Shown here: positions 33,707 to 40,145 of the stretch, piece after piece
How the letters are laid out: every line of letters starts with the position of its first letter
Position numbering within the stretch: position 1 is the stretch's first letter
Translations under genes and position numbers: made by a program
Assembly (NCBI GenBank): GCA_031431125.1
Contig: JANPCX010000038.1
Span: 1-40,145, forward strand
DNA from: JANPCX01 sp031431125
GTDB lineage: Bacteria; Pseudomonadota; Gammaproteobacteria; Burkholderiales; Burkholderiaceae_C
DNA: 40,145 nt
Direction of reading: 5' to 3'
The notes under the pieces: generated by a model
Seen by the model: the letters and a program-made list of their open reading frames with translations, nothing else
The model's database searches: none
Told to the model about the DNA's origin: nothing

Positions 33707-33837
33707 TTGGGCCGATTCCGGGTTTCCCCGAGGATTGCTGCACCGCAACGCACAAGGCTGGTGCACCAAAACCCAAGCCCCACCGCCTAGCGAGCCGATT
33801 CATTCGACCGTCCATCACCACCCGCCAGGAGCGTTTC

Positions 33838-35094
33838 ATGTCCAAGTCTGATTTAGCCCCCAAGTCACCTTCGCGCCGCCGCTTGATTCAGGGCGCCTCC
33901 AGCCTGCCGCTGATCGGCATGGCCGGCTTGGCCAACGCCCAAGCCTTCCCCACCGCCAAGGTCAACACCACCAAACTCGCAGTGACCGACACCGAAGTCA
34001 CCGTCGGCCAGTTGCACTCGGCCACGGGCACCATGGCGATTTCGGAAACGGGGTCGATTCAAGCCGAGCAGTTGGCGATCGACCAGATCAATGCCATGGG
34101 CGGCGTGCTGGGTCGCAAGATCAAGGTCATCAAAGAAGACGGTGCATCCGACTGGCCGACCTTTGCCGAGAAGAGCAAAAAACTCTTGGTCAATGACAAA
34201 GTGGCCTGCGTGTTCGGCTGCTGGACCAGCGCTTCACGCAAAGCCGTGTTGCCCATCTTTGAAAAAGAAAACGGCATGCTCTATTACCCCACCTTCTACG
34301 AAGGTTTGGAGCAAAGAAAAAACGTCATCTACACCGGCCAAGAAGCCACGCAGCAAATTTTGTACGGCCTGGATTGGGCGGCCAAAGAGAAAAAAGCCAA
34401 GACCTACTTCTTGGTCGGCTCCGACTACATCTGGCCGCGCACCTCAATGAAGATTGCGCGCGCCCACATTGAGCGTGTGGCAAAAACCGGCAAGGTGGTG
34501 GGCGAAGAGTACTACCCACTGGGCCACACCAACTTCAACTCCTTGATCAACAAGATCAAGGTTGCCAAGCCCGATTGCATCTTCATCGCCGTGGTGGGTG
34601 GCTCTAACGTCGCCTTCTACAAACAGCTCAAAGCAGCCGGTGTGACCGCCGACAAGCAGTTCCTCCTGACCATCTCGGTGACCGAAGACGAGGTGCTGGG
34701 CATCGGCGGCGAGAACATGACGGGCTTCTTCGCGTCGATGAAGTACTTCCAGTCGCTGGACAACCCCAACAACAAAAAGTTTGTCGAGGCTTTCAAAGCC
34801 AAGTACGGCAAAGACGCAGTGATTGGTGACGTGACACAAGCCGCCTACTTGGGCCCCTGGTTGTGGAAAGCGACGGTCGAGAAAGCCGGCAGCTTTGATG
34901 TGAGCAAGGTGTCGGCCGCCTCCCCAGGCATTGAATACAAAGAAGCGCCAGAAGGTTACGTGAAGATCCACGAGAACAACCACCTGTGGAGCAAAGCGCG
35001 CATCGGTCAAGCGGGGTCCGATGGGCAGTTCAAGTTGGTGGCGGAGTCGCCGGGCTTGATTGAGCCGAATCCGTTTCCCAAGGGATACCAGTAA
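33838..35094 (+). CDS. urtA: Urea/short-amide ABC transporter substrate-binding protein
   Basis: The 418-aa protein starts at ATG 33838 after AGGAG. It has a Tat-like signal (SRRRLIQGASSLPLIGMAGL, then ANAQA). UrtA/AmiC-type marks are LHSATGTMAISETG, NAMGGVLGRKIKVIKEDGAS, VFGCWTSASRKAVLPIFEKE and YFQSLDNPNNKKFVEAF. The WTS block and the FASMKYFQS block fit urea/amide binding proteins better than branched-chain amino acid ones. It is the first gene of the urt operon and lies in opposite orientation to the permease-kinase gene. Confidence 0.87.
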   Translation: MSKSDLAPKSPSRRRLIQGASSLPLIGMAGLANAQAFPTAKVNTTKLAVTDTEVTVGQLHSATGTMAISETGSIQAEQLAIDQINAMGGVLGRKIKVIKEDGASDWPTFAEKSKKLLVNDKVACVFGCWTSASRKAVLPIFEKENGMLYYPTFYEGLEQRKNVIYTGQEATQQILYGLDWAAKEKKAKTYFLVGSDYIWPRTSMKIARAHIERVAKTGKVVGEEYYPLGHTNFNSLINKIKVAKPDCIFIAVVGGSNVAFYKQLKAAGVTADKQFLLTISVTEDEVLGIGGENMTGFFASMKYFQSLDNPNNKKFVEAFKAKYGKDAVIGDVTQAAYLGPWLWKATVEKAGSFDVSKVSAASPGIEYKEAPEGYVKIHENNHLWSKARIGQAGSDGQFKLVAESPGLIEPNPFPKGYQ

Positions 35095-35120
35095 CACGCT
35101 AACAGCCACTGCCCTTGGCT

Positions 35121-35213
35121 GTCGTTCCCGCGCAGGCGGGAATCCAGCGATGTCAACACAAGCGCGGTGGCCCGTTAAAACCGATCTGAATTCCCGCCTG
35201 CGCGGGAATGACG
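35121..35213. repeat. REP-like inverted pair B, between urtA and urtB
   Basis: GTCGTTCCCGCGCAGGCGGG then AATCCAG (35121-35147) faces AATTCCCGCCTGCGCGGGAA then TGACG (35189-35213), imperfectly inverted, with about 41 bases between them. The pair occupies most of the 177-base gap. Confidence 0.85.
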
Positions 35214-35271
35214 GCGGCAGAACTGCACAGTGCCGCATGAAGCGCCATTGCATCTGAAAACAGGACACGCC

Positions 35272-36186
35272 ATGACCTTCTTCGACATGCTCAACATTGG
35301 CCTGATGCAAGGCTTCGCCGGCCTGAGCTTTTTTTCCGTGTTGTTGCTCATGGGTTTGGGCCTGGCCATTATTTTCGGCCAGATGGGCGTGATCAACATG
35401 GCCCATGGTGAGTTCATGACCATCGGTGCTTACACCATCTTCTTGTTCTCCCACTTGGCGGAGTCGTTCGCGCCCAAGCTGGTGCAGCTCTACTTTCCAT
35501 TTGCGATTGCAGCGGCGTTCTGCATTGCCTTTGCAGTGGGCTGGTTGGTGGAGTGGGCCTTCATTCGCCACCTTTACAAACGCCCACTCGACACCTTGCT
35601 CGCCACCTGGGGACTGTCGTTGGGCATGCAGCAAATTTTTCGCTCCTCGTTTGGCGCCAAAGAAGTCAGCCCCACCTTGCCCGAGTGGCTGATGGGGTCG
35701 TGGGCGCCGGTTGAAGGGCTGGACATTCCCATCAACGGCCTCTTTGTGCTGGCGCTAACCCTCTTGGTCACCGGCGGAGTCTTGCTCGCACTCTACAAAT
35801 CACGTTGGGGCCTGCGCGTGCGGGCCACGGTGGCGAATCGGGCCATGGCAAACGCCACCGGCATCAACACCAAACGCACCGACCGCCTGACCTTTGCCAT
35901 CGGTTGTGGTGTGGCCGGCATTGCCGGTGCTGCCTTCACCACGATTGGCTCCACCGGGCCCACCAGTGGCTCGCTCTACATCGTGGATGCCTTCTTGGTC
36001 GTCACCTTTGGTGGCGCGGCCAGCTTGCTCGGCACTGTGGCATCAGCCTTTGGCATTGCACAGACCCAGTCGATCGCCGAATTCTTCATGACGGGTTCGA
36101 TGGCCAAGGTCCTGACGCTGCTCATCATCGTGACGATATTGATGTTCCGGCCGCAAGGTTTGTTTGCGTCGAAGGTGCGTCGGTGA
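35272..36186 (+). CDS. urtB: Urea/short-amide ABC transporter permease UrtB
   Basis: The 304-aa membrane protein has about eight helices and the LivH/UrtB marks GLAIIFGQMGVINMAHGEFM near residue 37, LDTLLATWGLSLGMQQIFRS near 105, the coupling loop RWGLRVRATVANRAMANATG near 182 and FLVVTFGGAASLLGTVAS near 240. The start is ATG 35272 behind AGGA. It would pair with UrtC, which is broken here. Confidence 0.87.
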   Translation: MTFFDMLNIGLMQGFAGLSFFSVLLLMGLGLAIIFGQMGVINMAHGEFMTIGAYTIFLFSHLAESFAPKLVQLYFPFAIAAAFCIAFAVGWLVEWAFIRHLYKRPLDTLLATWGLSLGMQQIFRSSFGAKEVSPTLPEWLMGSWAPVEGLDIPINGLFVLALTLLVTGGVLLALYKSRWGLRVRATVANRAMANATGINTKRTDRLTFAIGCGVAGIAGAAFTTIGSTGPTSGSLYIVDAFLVVTFGGAASLLGTVASAFGIAQTQSIAEFFMTGSMAKVLTLLIIVTILMFRPQGLFASKVRR

Positions 36187-36221
36187 TGAATGTTGTGCTG
36201 AAGAACGTGTCTGCCTCCTCC

Positions 36222-36290
36222 CGTCATTCCCGCGAAAGCGGGAATCCAGTGCGCACGGAACCATGGATTCCCGCCTCCGCGGGAATGACG
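36222..36290. repeat. REP-like inverted pair C, between urtB and urtC
   Basis: CGTCATTCCCGCGAAAGCGG then GAATCCAG (36222-36249) faces TGGATTCCCGCCTCCGCGGG then AATGACG (36264-36290). The loop is only 14 bases. The inner bases differ from pairs A and B (GAAAGC and CTCCGC against GCAGGC), so the pair is a related but older or independent copy. Confidence 0.85.
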
Positions 36291-36346
36291 GCGGGAAGTG
36301 ACCTCAGCGGTGTGAAAGCGGGCCAAAGTCTCAGGGAGAACCAGCC

Positions 36347-37033
36347 ATGAACGGCTTCAAAGCGTGGATCAACAAATACAACGCGGGCAGTGTGCTCTTG
36401 CTCGCCGTGGTGCTCGCGGTGCTCTTCCCTTTGATGTTCGACATCTTCCGCCTGAACCTGGTGGGCAAGTACCTGAGTTATGCCTTCGTCGCCTTAGGGC
36501 TGGTGATGTTGTGGGGCTATGGCGGTGTGCTCAGCCTTGGTCAGGGCGTGTTCTTCGGCTTGGGTGGTTATGGCATGGCCATGTTCTTGAAGCTGGAGGC
36601 CTCGGACCCCATCACCACCAAGATTCAGTCCACGCCCGGCATTCCCGACTTCATGGACTGGAACCAGATCACTGCATTGCCCTTTTGGTGGGAACCGTTC
36701 CGCAGTTTCCCCCTGGCACTGATCATCATGCTCACGGTGCCCACGCTCTTGGCCTTCATCATTGGTTACGCCATGTTCAAGCGGCGTGTGGGCGGCGTCT
36801 ACTTCGCCATCATCACTCAGGCCGTAGCGCTGATTCTTACCGTGCTCATCATTGGTCAGCAGGGTTATACCGGCGGCGTCAACGGCATGACGGACTTGAA
36901 GACGCTGATGGGCTGGGACACGCGCACCGACAGCGCCAAATACATCCTCTACTTCATCAACGTCGGCCTGCTGATCGGTTCAATAGCCCTTTGTTTGTGG
37001 ATACAGCGCCACTACTGTCCGGTTAAAAGTTAA
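36347..37033 (+). pseudogene. urtC: urtC, 5' part, interrupted by IS
   Basis: The gene begins at ATG 36347 after AGGGAGA and is family-like to codon 221 at 37009 (LLIGSIALCLWIQR). Beyond that the frame enters the IS and ends at 37033 with eight foreign residues. It has the UrtC/LivM marks YLSYAFVALGLVMLWGYGGV and LSLGQGVFFGLGGYGMAMFL. The truncated product lacks the last four or so helices and the coupling loop. Joining 36347-37009 to 38350-38862 restores one open frame of 391 residues, so the insertion is the only visible lesion. Confidence 0.88.
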
Positions 37034-38340
37034 ACAAGATCAATTGGTTAGCGTTGGCGGGCGATTCGGATTTGGAGTCGTCAGGCTGCAAGGCGCATAA
37101 AAGCTCGGTTTTCTCAAAAACGGACACCGACAAAATCTGTAGGCATGTGTACATCGAGATTTCCAGTTGAAGTTCCTTTTTGACAATCGCAATCAGCACG
37201 TAGGTAGCCACGGCGCACCACACCTGCGTCTTCACCGCGTTCTCGCTGTTGCCCAGGAATTTTTTGATGCGCAGATGCTGCTTGATCCACTTGAAGAACA
37301 ACTCCACTTGCCATCGGCTCTTGTAAAGCGCGCACACCGTCAGCGCTGGCAGAATCGTGTTGTTGGTCAAGAACACAAGCGTCTTGCCCGACTCGGGGTC
37401 TTTGTATTTGATGCGGCGCAGATGATCGGGATAGTTGCGCGCTGGGTAGTGGCCGCACAGCATGATGCGGCGCTGGTCGCAAATGATGCCCGTGCTGCGG
37501 TCGGCATGAGACGAGTACACGCGCCGTGCGTGCAAGCCCTTCTTTGCGCGGGTCACGAAGAAGGCTCCTGCCTGATGCACGCGGTGCAGCCGAGTGAAGT
37601 CCAGGTAACCGCGATCCATGACATAAAACGCGCCAGACTCGAACGCCAGCAGGTCCAGCACATTCACGTCCCCGAGCTTGCCATCGCTGATGTGAATGAA
37701 GGCGGGGATGGCACCGCGCAAGTCCAGCAGCGTGTGCAGCTTGATGGCCGCCTTGGTAGAACGAAACGGTGCCCAATCGAGAAGCGACAGGCACAGGTCG
37801 ATGGTGCTGGAGTCCAGCGCATAGACCGTGTTGTCCAGCTCCAAGCCCAGCGAATCGTTCGCATAGAGCTTGCGAGCTCGACGAATCAGCAAGGCTGCCA
37901 AGTCCGACCAAATGAGCCAAGGGCGCGACTCGTTGGCATCGGCCAGCGTCGAGCGTTTGGGTGGCGAGCAAAACCCCATCGCATACAGCTTGGTCCGGTT
38001 GGCCGACAGACTGACCTCGATATCGCGCAGGCTCTCTCGCCAAGTCAGCTGTGCGAAGGCCATCGCCCGAAACTGTTCGGCACAAGACAGGCTGCGCACA
38101 CCCGCGTTGCCTCCGTGGCGCGCAACGATCCGCGCAAAACTTGTCCAAGGCACAAACTCCATGAGTTGGGCGAACAGGGTCTTGCCTTCGTTCATGGGTA
38201 TTCCTCGGGGGTGTCAACCCCGGGAAGTTACCTAGATTTTGAAGGTCAAAATTCAAATCGGCACCAAATCAAATCAAGCGCTAAACCGCACCAATGCTTG
38301 CTCCGCGTCGGGGCGGTAGTCATTTAACCGGACAGTAGTG
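37010..38340 (-). mobile_element. IS4-family insertion sequence, 1331 bp, in urtC
   Basis: The element is bounded by perfect 18-bp inverted repeats, CACTACTGTCCGGTTAAA (37010-37027) and its reverse complement (38323-38340). A 9-bp target duplication, ATACAGCGC, lies at 37001-37009 and 38341-38349. The single transposase gene is on the minus strand, opposite to urtC. Perfect repeats and duplication, and otherwise intact urtC halves, argue for a recent insertion. The last three bases of the element are GTG, which gives the downstream urtC half a possible start codon. Confidence 0.92.
37023..38195 (-). CDS. IS4-family transposase (DDE)
   Basis: The 390-aa transposase starts at ATG 38193-38195 behind GAGGAA and its last codons enter the left terminal repeat. 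Catalytic residues by position and motif are Asp128 (YALDSSTIDLCLS), Asp194 (YVMDRGYLDFTRLH) and Glu298 within the YREK signature (Tyr291, Arg294, Glu298, Lys305). The N-terminal part (FAQLMEFVPWTSFARIVARH) resembles DUF4372 of this group. Length and motifs are complete, so it is probably active. Long frames on the opposite strand and in another minus frame are shadows. Confidence 0.92.
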   Translation of the reverse strand: MNEGKTLFAQLMEFVPWTSFARIVARHGGNAGVRSLSCAEQFRAMAFAQLTWRESLRDIEVSLSANRTKLYAMGFCSPPKRSTLADANESRPWLIWSDLAALLIRRARKLYANDSLGLELDNTVYALDSSTIDLCLSLLDWAPFRSTKAAIKLHTLLDLRGAIPAFIHISDGKLGDVNVLDLLAFESGAFYVMDRGYLDFTRLHRVHQAGAFFVTRAKKGLHARRVYSSHADRSTGIICDQRRIMLCGHYPARNYPDHLRRIKYKDPESGKTLVFLTNNTILPALTVCALYKSRWQVELFFKWIKQHLRIKKFLGNSENAVKTQVWCAVATYVLIAIVKKELQLEISMYTCLQILSVSVFEKTELLCALQPDDSKSESPANANQLILFNF

Positions 38341-38862
38341 ATACAGCGCAGCAAACTAGGCACCCTGCTTTTGGCCATGCGCGACAAGGAAGACCGGGTG
38401 CGGTTCTCGGGTTACGACGTGGCCATGTTCCGTGTCTTCGCGTTTTGTTTGGCGGCGTTTTTATCGGCCATTGGTGGTGCGCTCTTCACCTTGCAAGTGG
38501 GTTTCATGTCACCGTCCTTGGTGGGCATCGTGCCCTCGATCGAGATGGTGATCTTCGCCGCAGTGGGCGGGCGCATGTCCTTGGTCGGCGCCGTCTACGG
38601 CACCTTACTCGTGAGTTTTGGGAAAACGTATTTCTCCGAGATTGCACCCGACTTGTGGTTGTTCTTGATGGCTGCGCTCTACATCGGCGTGGTGCTGGTG
38701 ATGCCTGAAGGTTTGGCGGGGCTTTATGAGAAGAAATTCAAACCTTGGTGGATCGCTCGCCGTGGCACTTTGATGCAACTGAAGGCCTTGACGCCTCCGC
38801 CACGTGCGAAGAACTCTGCTGACACCAGCATGGCTGCGAACTTGCAGGGGAGCAGAACATGA
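38338..38862 (+). pseudogene. urtC: urtC, 3' part, after the IS
   Basis: The rest of UrtC starts at 38341 (IQRSKLGTLLLAMRDKEDRV) and includes the last helices: RVFAFCLAAFLSAIGGALFT and MVIFAAVGGRMSLVGAVYGT. The coupling loop region LLAMRDKEDRVRFSGYDVAM is here. The GTG formed by the IS edge at 38338 could start translation but lacks a ribosome-binding site. The stop overlaps the urtD start by 4 bases (ATGA), so urtD translation would normally depend on urtC. Confidence 0.88.
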
Positions 38863-39602
38863 GCAACACGGATTTCGTGCTCGCGGTTGAAGACCTCACG
38901 GTGTCCTTTGATGGTTTCAAAGCCATCGACGCGTTGACCTTGTATGTCGACAAAAACGAGCTGCGCGTGATCATCGGCCCCAATGGAGCGGGCAAGACCA
39001 CCTTGCTGGATTTGATCTGCGGCAAAACGCGCGCCAGTGGCGGCAGCATCAAATTCAAGAACACTGAAATGACCCTGCTACCCGAATACAAGATCGTGCG
39101 CAAAGGCATAGGCCGCAAGTTTCAAACGCCCTCCATCTACGAGAACCTCAGCGTCTTTCAGAACCTGGAGGTGTCTTTCCCTCGAGGCCGAGGAGTGTTC
39201 GGTGCCCTGGCCTTCAGCTGTTCCTCTGATGCCAAAGAGCGCGTGCAAACCGTGGCCGAAGAGATCGGCCTGGCGGAGCACATGGACTTGGAGGCAGGCT
39301 TGCTGTCGCATGGCCAAAAGCAGTGGCTGGAGATCGGCATGCTGCTCATGCAAGACCCCGAGCTTTTGATGCTGGACGAACTCATTGCCGGCATGAGCGT
39401 GCGCGAACGCGAACTCACCGCCGAGTTGCTCAAACGCATTTGCCAAGGCCGTTCGGTGATCGTGATTGAACACGACATGGAATTCGTCAAAAAAATTGCC
39501 CACAAAGTGACGGTGATGCACCAAGGAAAAATTTTGGCTGAGGGCTCGATGGATCAGGTTCAAAACGATGAACGGGTCGTTGAGGTTTATCTGGGGCATT
39601 GA
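38859..39602 (+). CDS. urtD: Urea/short-amide ABC transporter ATPase UrtD
   Basis: The 247-aa ATPase has Walker A GPNGAGKT (40-47), the Q-loop region GRKFQTPSIYENLSVFQN, the UrtD-type signature LSHGQKQWLEIGMLL (149-163), Walker B LLMLDE and the switch His205 (VIVIEHD). After DE the residue is Leu175, where DEP is nearly universal; the catalytic Glu174 is kept. The C terminus ends in EVYLGH as in the family. UrtE, the second ATPase, normally follows but is not present in the window. Confidence 0.88.
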   Translation: MSNTDFVLAVEDLTVSFDGFKAIDALTLYVDKNELRVIIGPNGAGKTTLLDLICGKTRASGGSIKFKNTEMTLLPEYKIVRKGIGRKFQTPSIYENLSVFQNLEVSFPRGRGVFGALAFSCSSDAKERVQTVAEEIGLAEHMDLEAGLLSHGQKQWLEIGMLLMQDPELLMLDELIAGMSVRERELTAELLKRICQGRSVIVIEHDMEFVKKIAHKVTVMHQGKILAEGSMDQVQNDERVVEVYLGH

Positions 39603-39615
39603 GGCTGGCGCCTCA
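39600..39615 (+). terminator. Possible terminator after urtD
   Basis: TGAGGC and GCCTCA pair around TGGC, overlapping the urtD stop codon; TTTTT follows only after 8 bases, so it is weak. If used, it means the operon ends at urtD here. Confidence 0.35.
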
Positions 39616-39679
39616 ATTGATGTTTTTGCCAAGCCATGACAACAACTTCTTCTTTGTTTTGGATTGAGTTTGATCCGGT

Positions 39680-40145
39680 GCACTGCGTCGGGACGTCGGC
39701 CCGACAGCCGAGTAACTTTTCTTTGCTTCGCCAAAGAAAAGTCACCAAAAGAAAGGCGACCCCGGTTCCTCGGCCCCCTGCGGGGGCTGCCTTGCGCTGC
39801 TCGCGGGAGGCGGGAAGCGCAGAACTCGCCCGAGTACGGGCTCAGACAACTGCGCTTCTTTTTCCGCCTCCCGTTGCGCTGCTCAGCTCGTCTCAAGGGC
39901 CCCGCAAAGCCAATGCCACTCGGCTCGCTGCGCATCGCCTTGGTCGAATGAGTGGGGATTGCCGCAAGGTTTGGCGCAGCCAAACGAGCCGTCTGCGGGT
40001 GTTGGCTCTTGGGGTCCCCGTTGGAGGCGTCGAGCAGCGCAGGGCAAGACGGAAAAAGAAGTTCAGATGTTTGAGCCCGCAGGGCGAGTTTCTGAACTTC
40101 CCGTCTTGACCGAGCAGCGCAGAGCAGTCCCGGTACCCCGGGACC
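39680..40145. repeat. Dispersed repeat element: left arm and interior
   Basis: The arm at 39680-39769 is the inverted partner of 68-157. It contains the same AT-rich inverted repeat and GC palindrome. The interior to 40145 is GC-rich, with frames in several directions that look non-coding. If the ends are joined at the 64-bp overlap the element is about 559 bp. Apart from this element, 39616-39679 shows nothing recognisable. Confidence 0.8.

Noticed and set aside
33492..36290. CRISPR-like array
   Set aside because: The repeats are palindromic pairs in separate gaps with genes between them, not evenly spaced repeats and spacers.
37167..38327. 386-codon frame on the plus strand across the IS
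   Set aside because: It is antisense to a complete transposase with all catalytic residues; another long minus frame there is also a shadow.
39636..40109. 157-codon open frame near the right end, and the similar 66-codon frame at 25-225
   Set aside because: Both lie inside the dispersed repeat, have low-complexity basic composition, and overlap palindromes; not convincing genes.
1..40145. The window as a circular plasmid
   Set aside because: No replication, partition or transfer genes are present; the shared ends lie in a high-copy-type repeat, and the genes are ordinary chromosomal ones.

Overview
The window looks like a chromosomal segment of a betaproteobacterium of the Comamonadaceae type (Rhodoferax, Limnohabitans and Hydrogenophaga are similar). 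I infer this from the GC-rich coding style, the repertoire (YegD-like Hsp70, HDOD, TSUP transporters, PhnDE next to two glycosyltransferases of the kind linked to arsenosugars, Urt-type transporter) and two repeat types common in that family. No tRNA, rRNA, CRISPR array, prophage or plasmid replication gene was seen. The first 64 bases equal the last 64 bases in the same orientation. Both ends lie in one dispersed element with inverted arms of about 90 bp, so the 'circle' is more likely an assembly loop through a repeat than a plasmid.

Layout. 0.2-4.3 kb: a tightly packed plus-strand operon of a degenerate metallophosphoesterase, a TIGR04283-like glycosyltransferase, PhnD and PhnE homologues, and a TIGR04282/DUF2064-like protein. 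4.6-7.2 kb: an AT-richer islet with a membrane-anchored AraC-type regulator, a small membrane protein and a secreted hypothetical gene broken by two in-frame stops. 7.3-11.1 kb: a cupin, a MarR-GNAT fusion with a palindromic operator, and a long acetyl-CoA hydrolase/transferase. A diverged copy of the 3' end of the last gene lies on the other side of the MarR-GNAT gene. 11.2-18 kb: a cation diffusion facilitator, a zinc-ribbon membrane protein, a 54-aa coiled-coil protein, a universal stress protein, an ECF sigma factor and an OmpR-type two-component system. 18-22 kb: a TSUP exporter preceded by a structured leader and terminator, then a YegD-like protein, an HDOD protein and a SoxY-SoxZ fusion, all on the plus strand. 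22-24.5 kb (minus strand): a chemoreceptor with a FliA-like promoter and a secreted Cache-domain protein. 24.7-29 kb: an orphan pair of OppC/OppB-type permeases facing a second TSUP gene, followed by a nitronate monooxygenase and a PaaI-type thioesterase.

29.2-39.6 kb is the most unusual part. On the minus strand is a protein joining an NCS1 (purine/cytosine-type) permease, a cysteine-rich segment and a hybrid histidine kinase, followed by an overlapping LuxR-type response regulator. On the plus strand is a urea/short-amide ABC transporter (urtA, urtB, urtC, urtD). I infer that the permease-kinase senses a nitrogenous solute and that the regulator controls urt. In this genome the module looks damaged. 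The permease-kinase has a frameshift, urtC is split by a 1,331-bp IS4-family element with a perfect 9-bp target duplication, UrtD has DEL in place of the usual DEP after its Walker B, and urtE does not follow urtD. Three REP-like palindrome pairs occupy the intergenic gaps around urtA, urtB and urtC.
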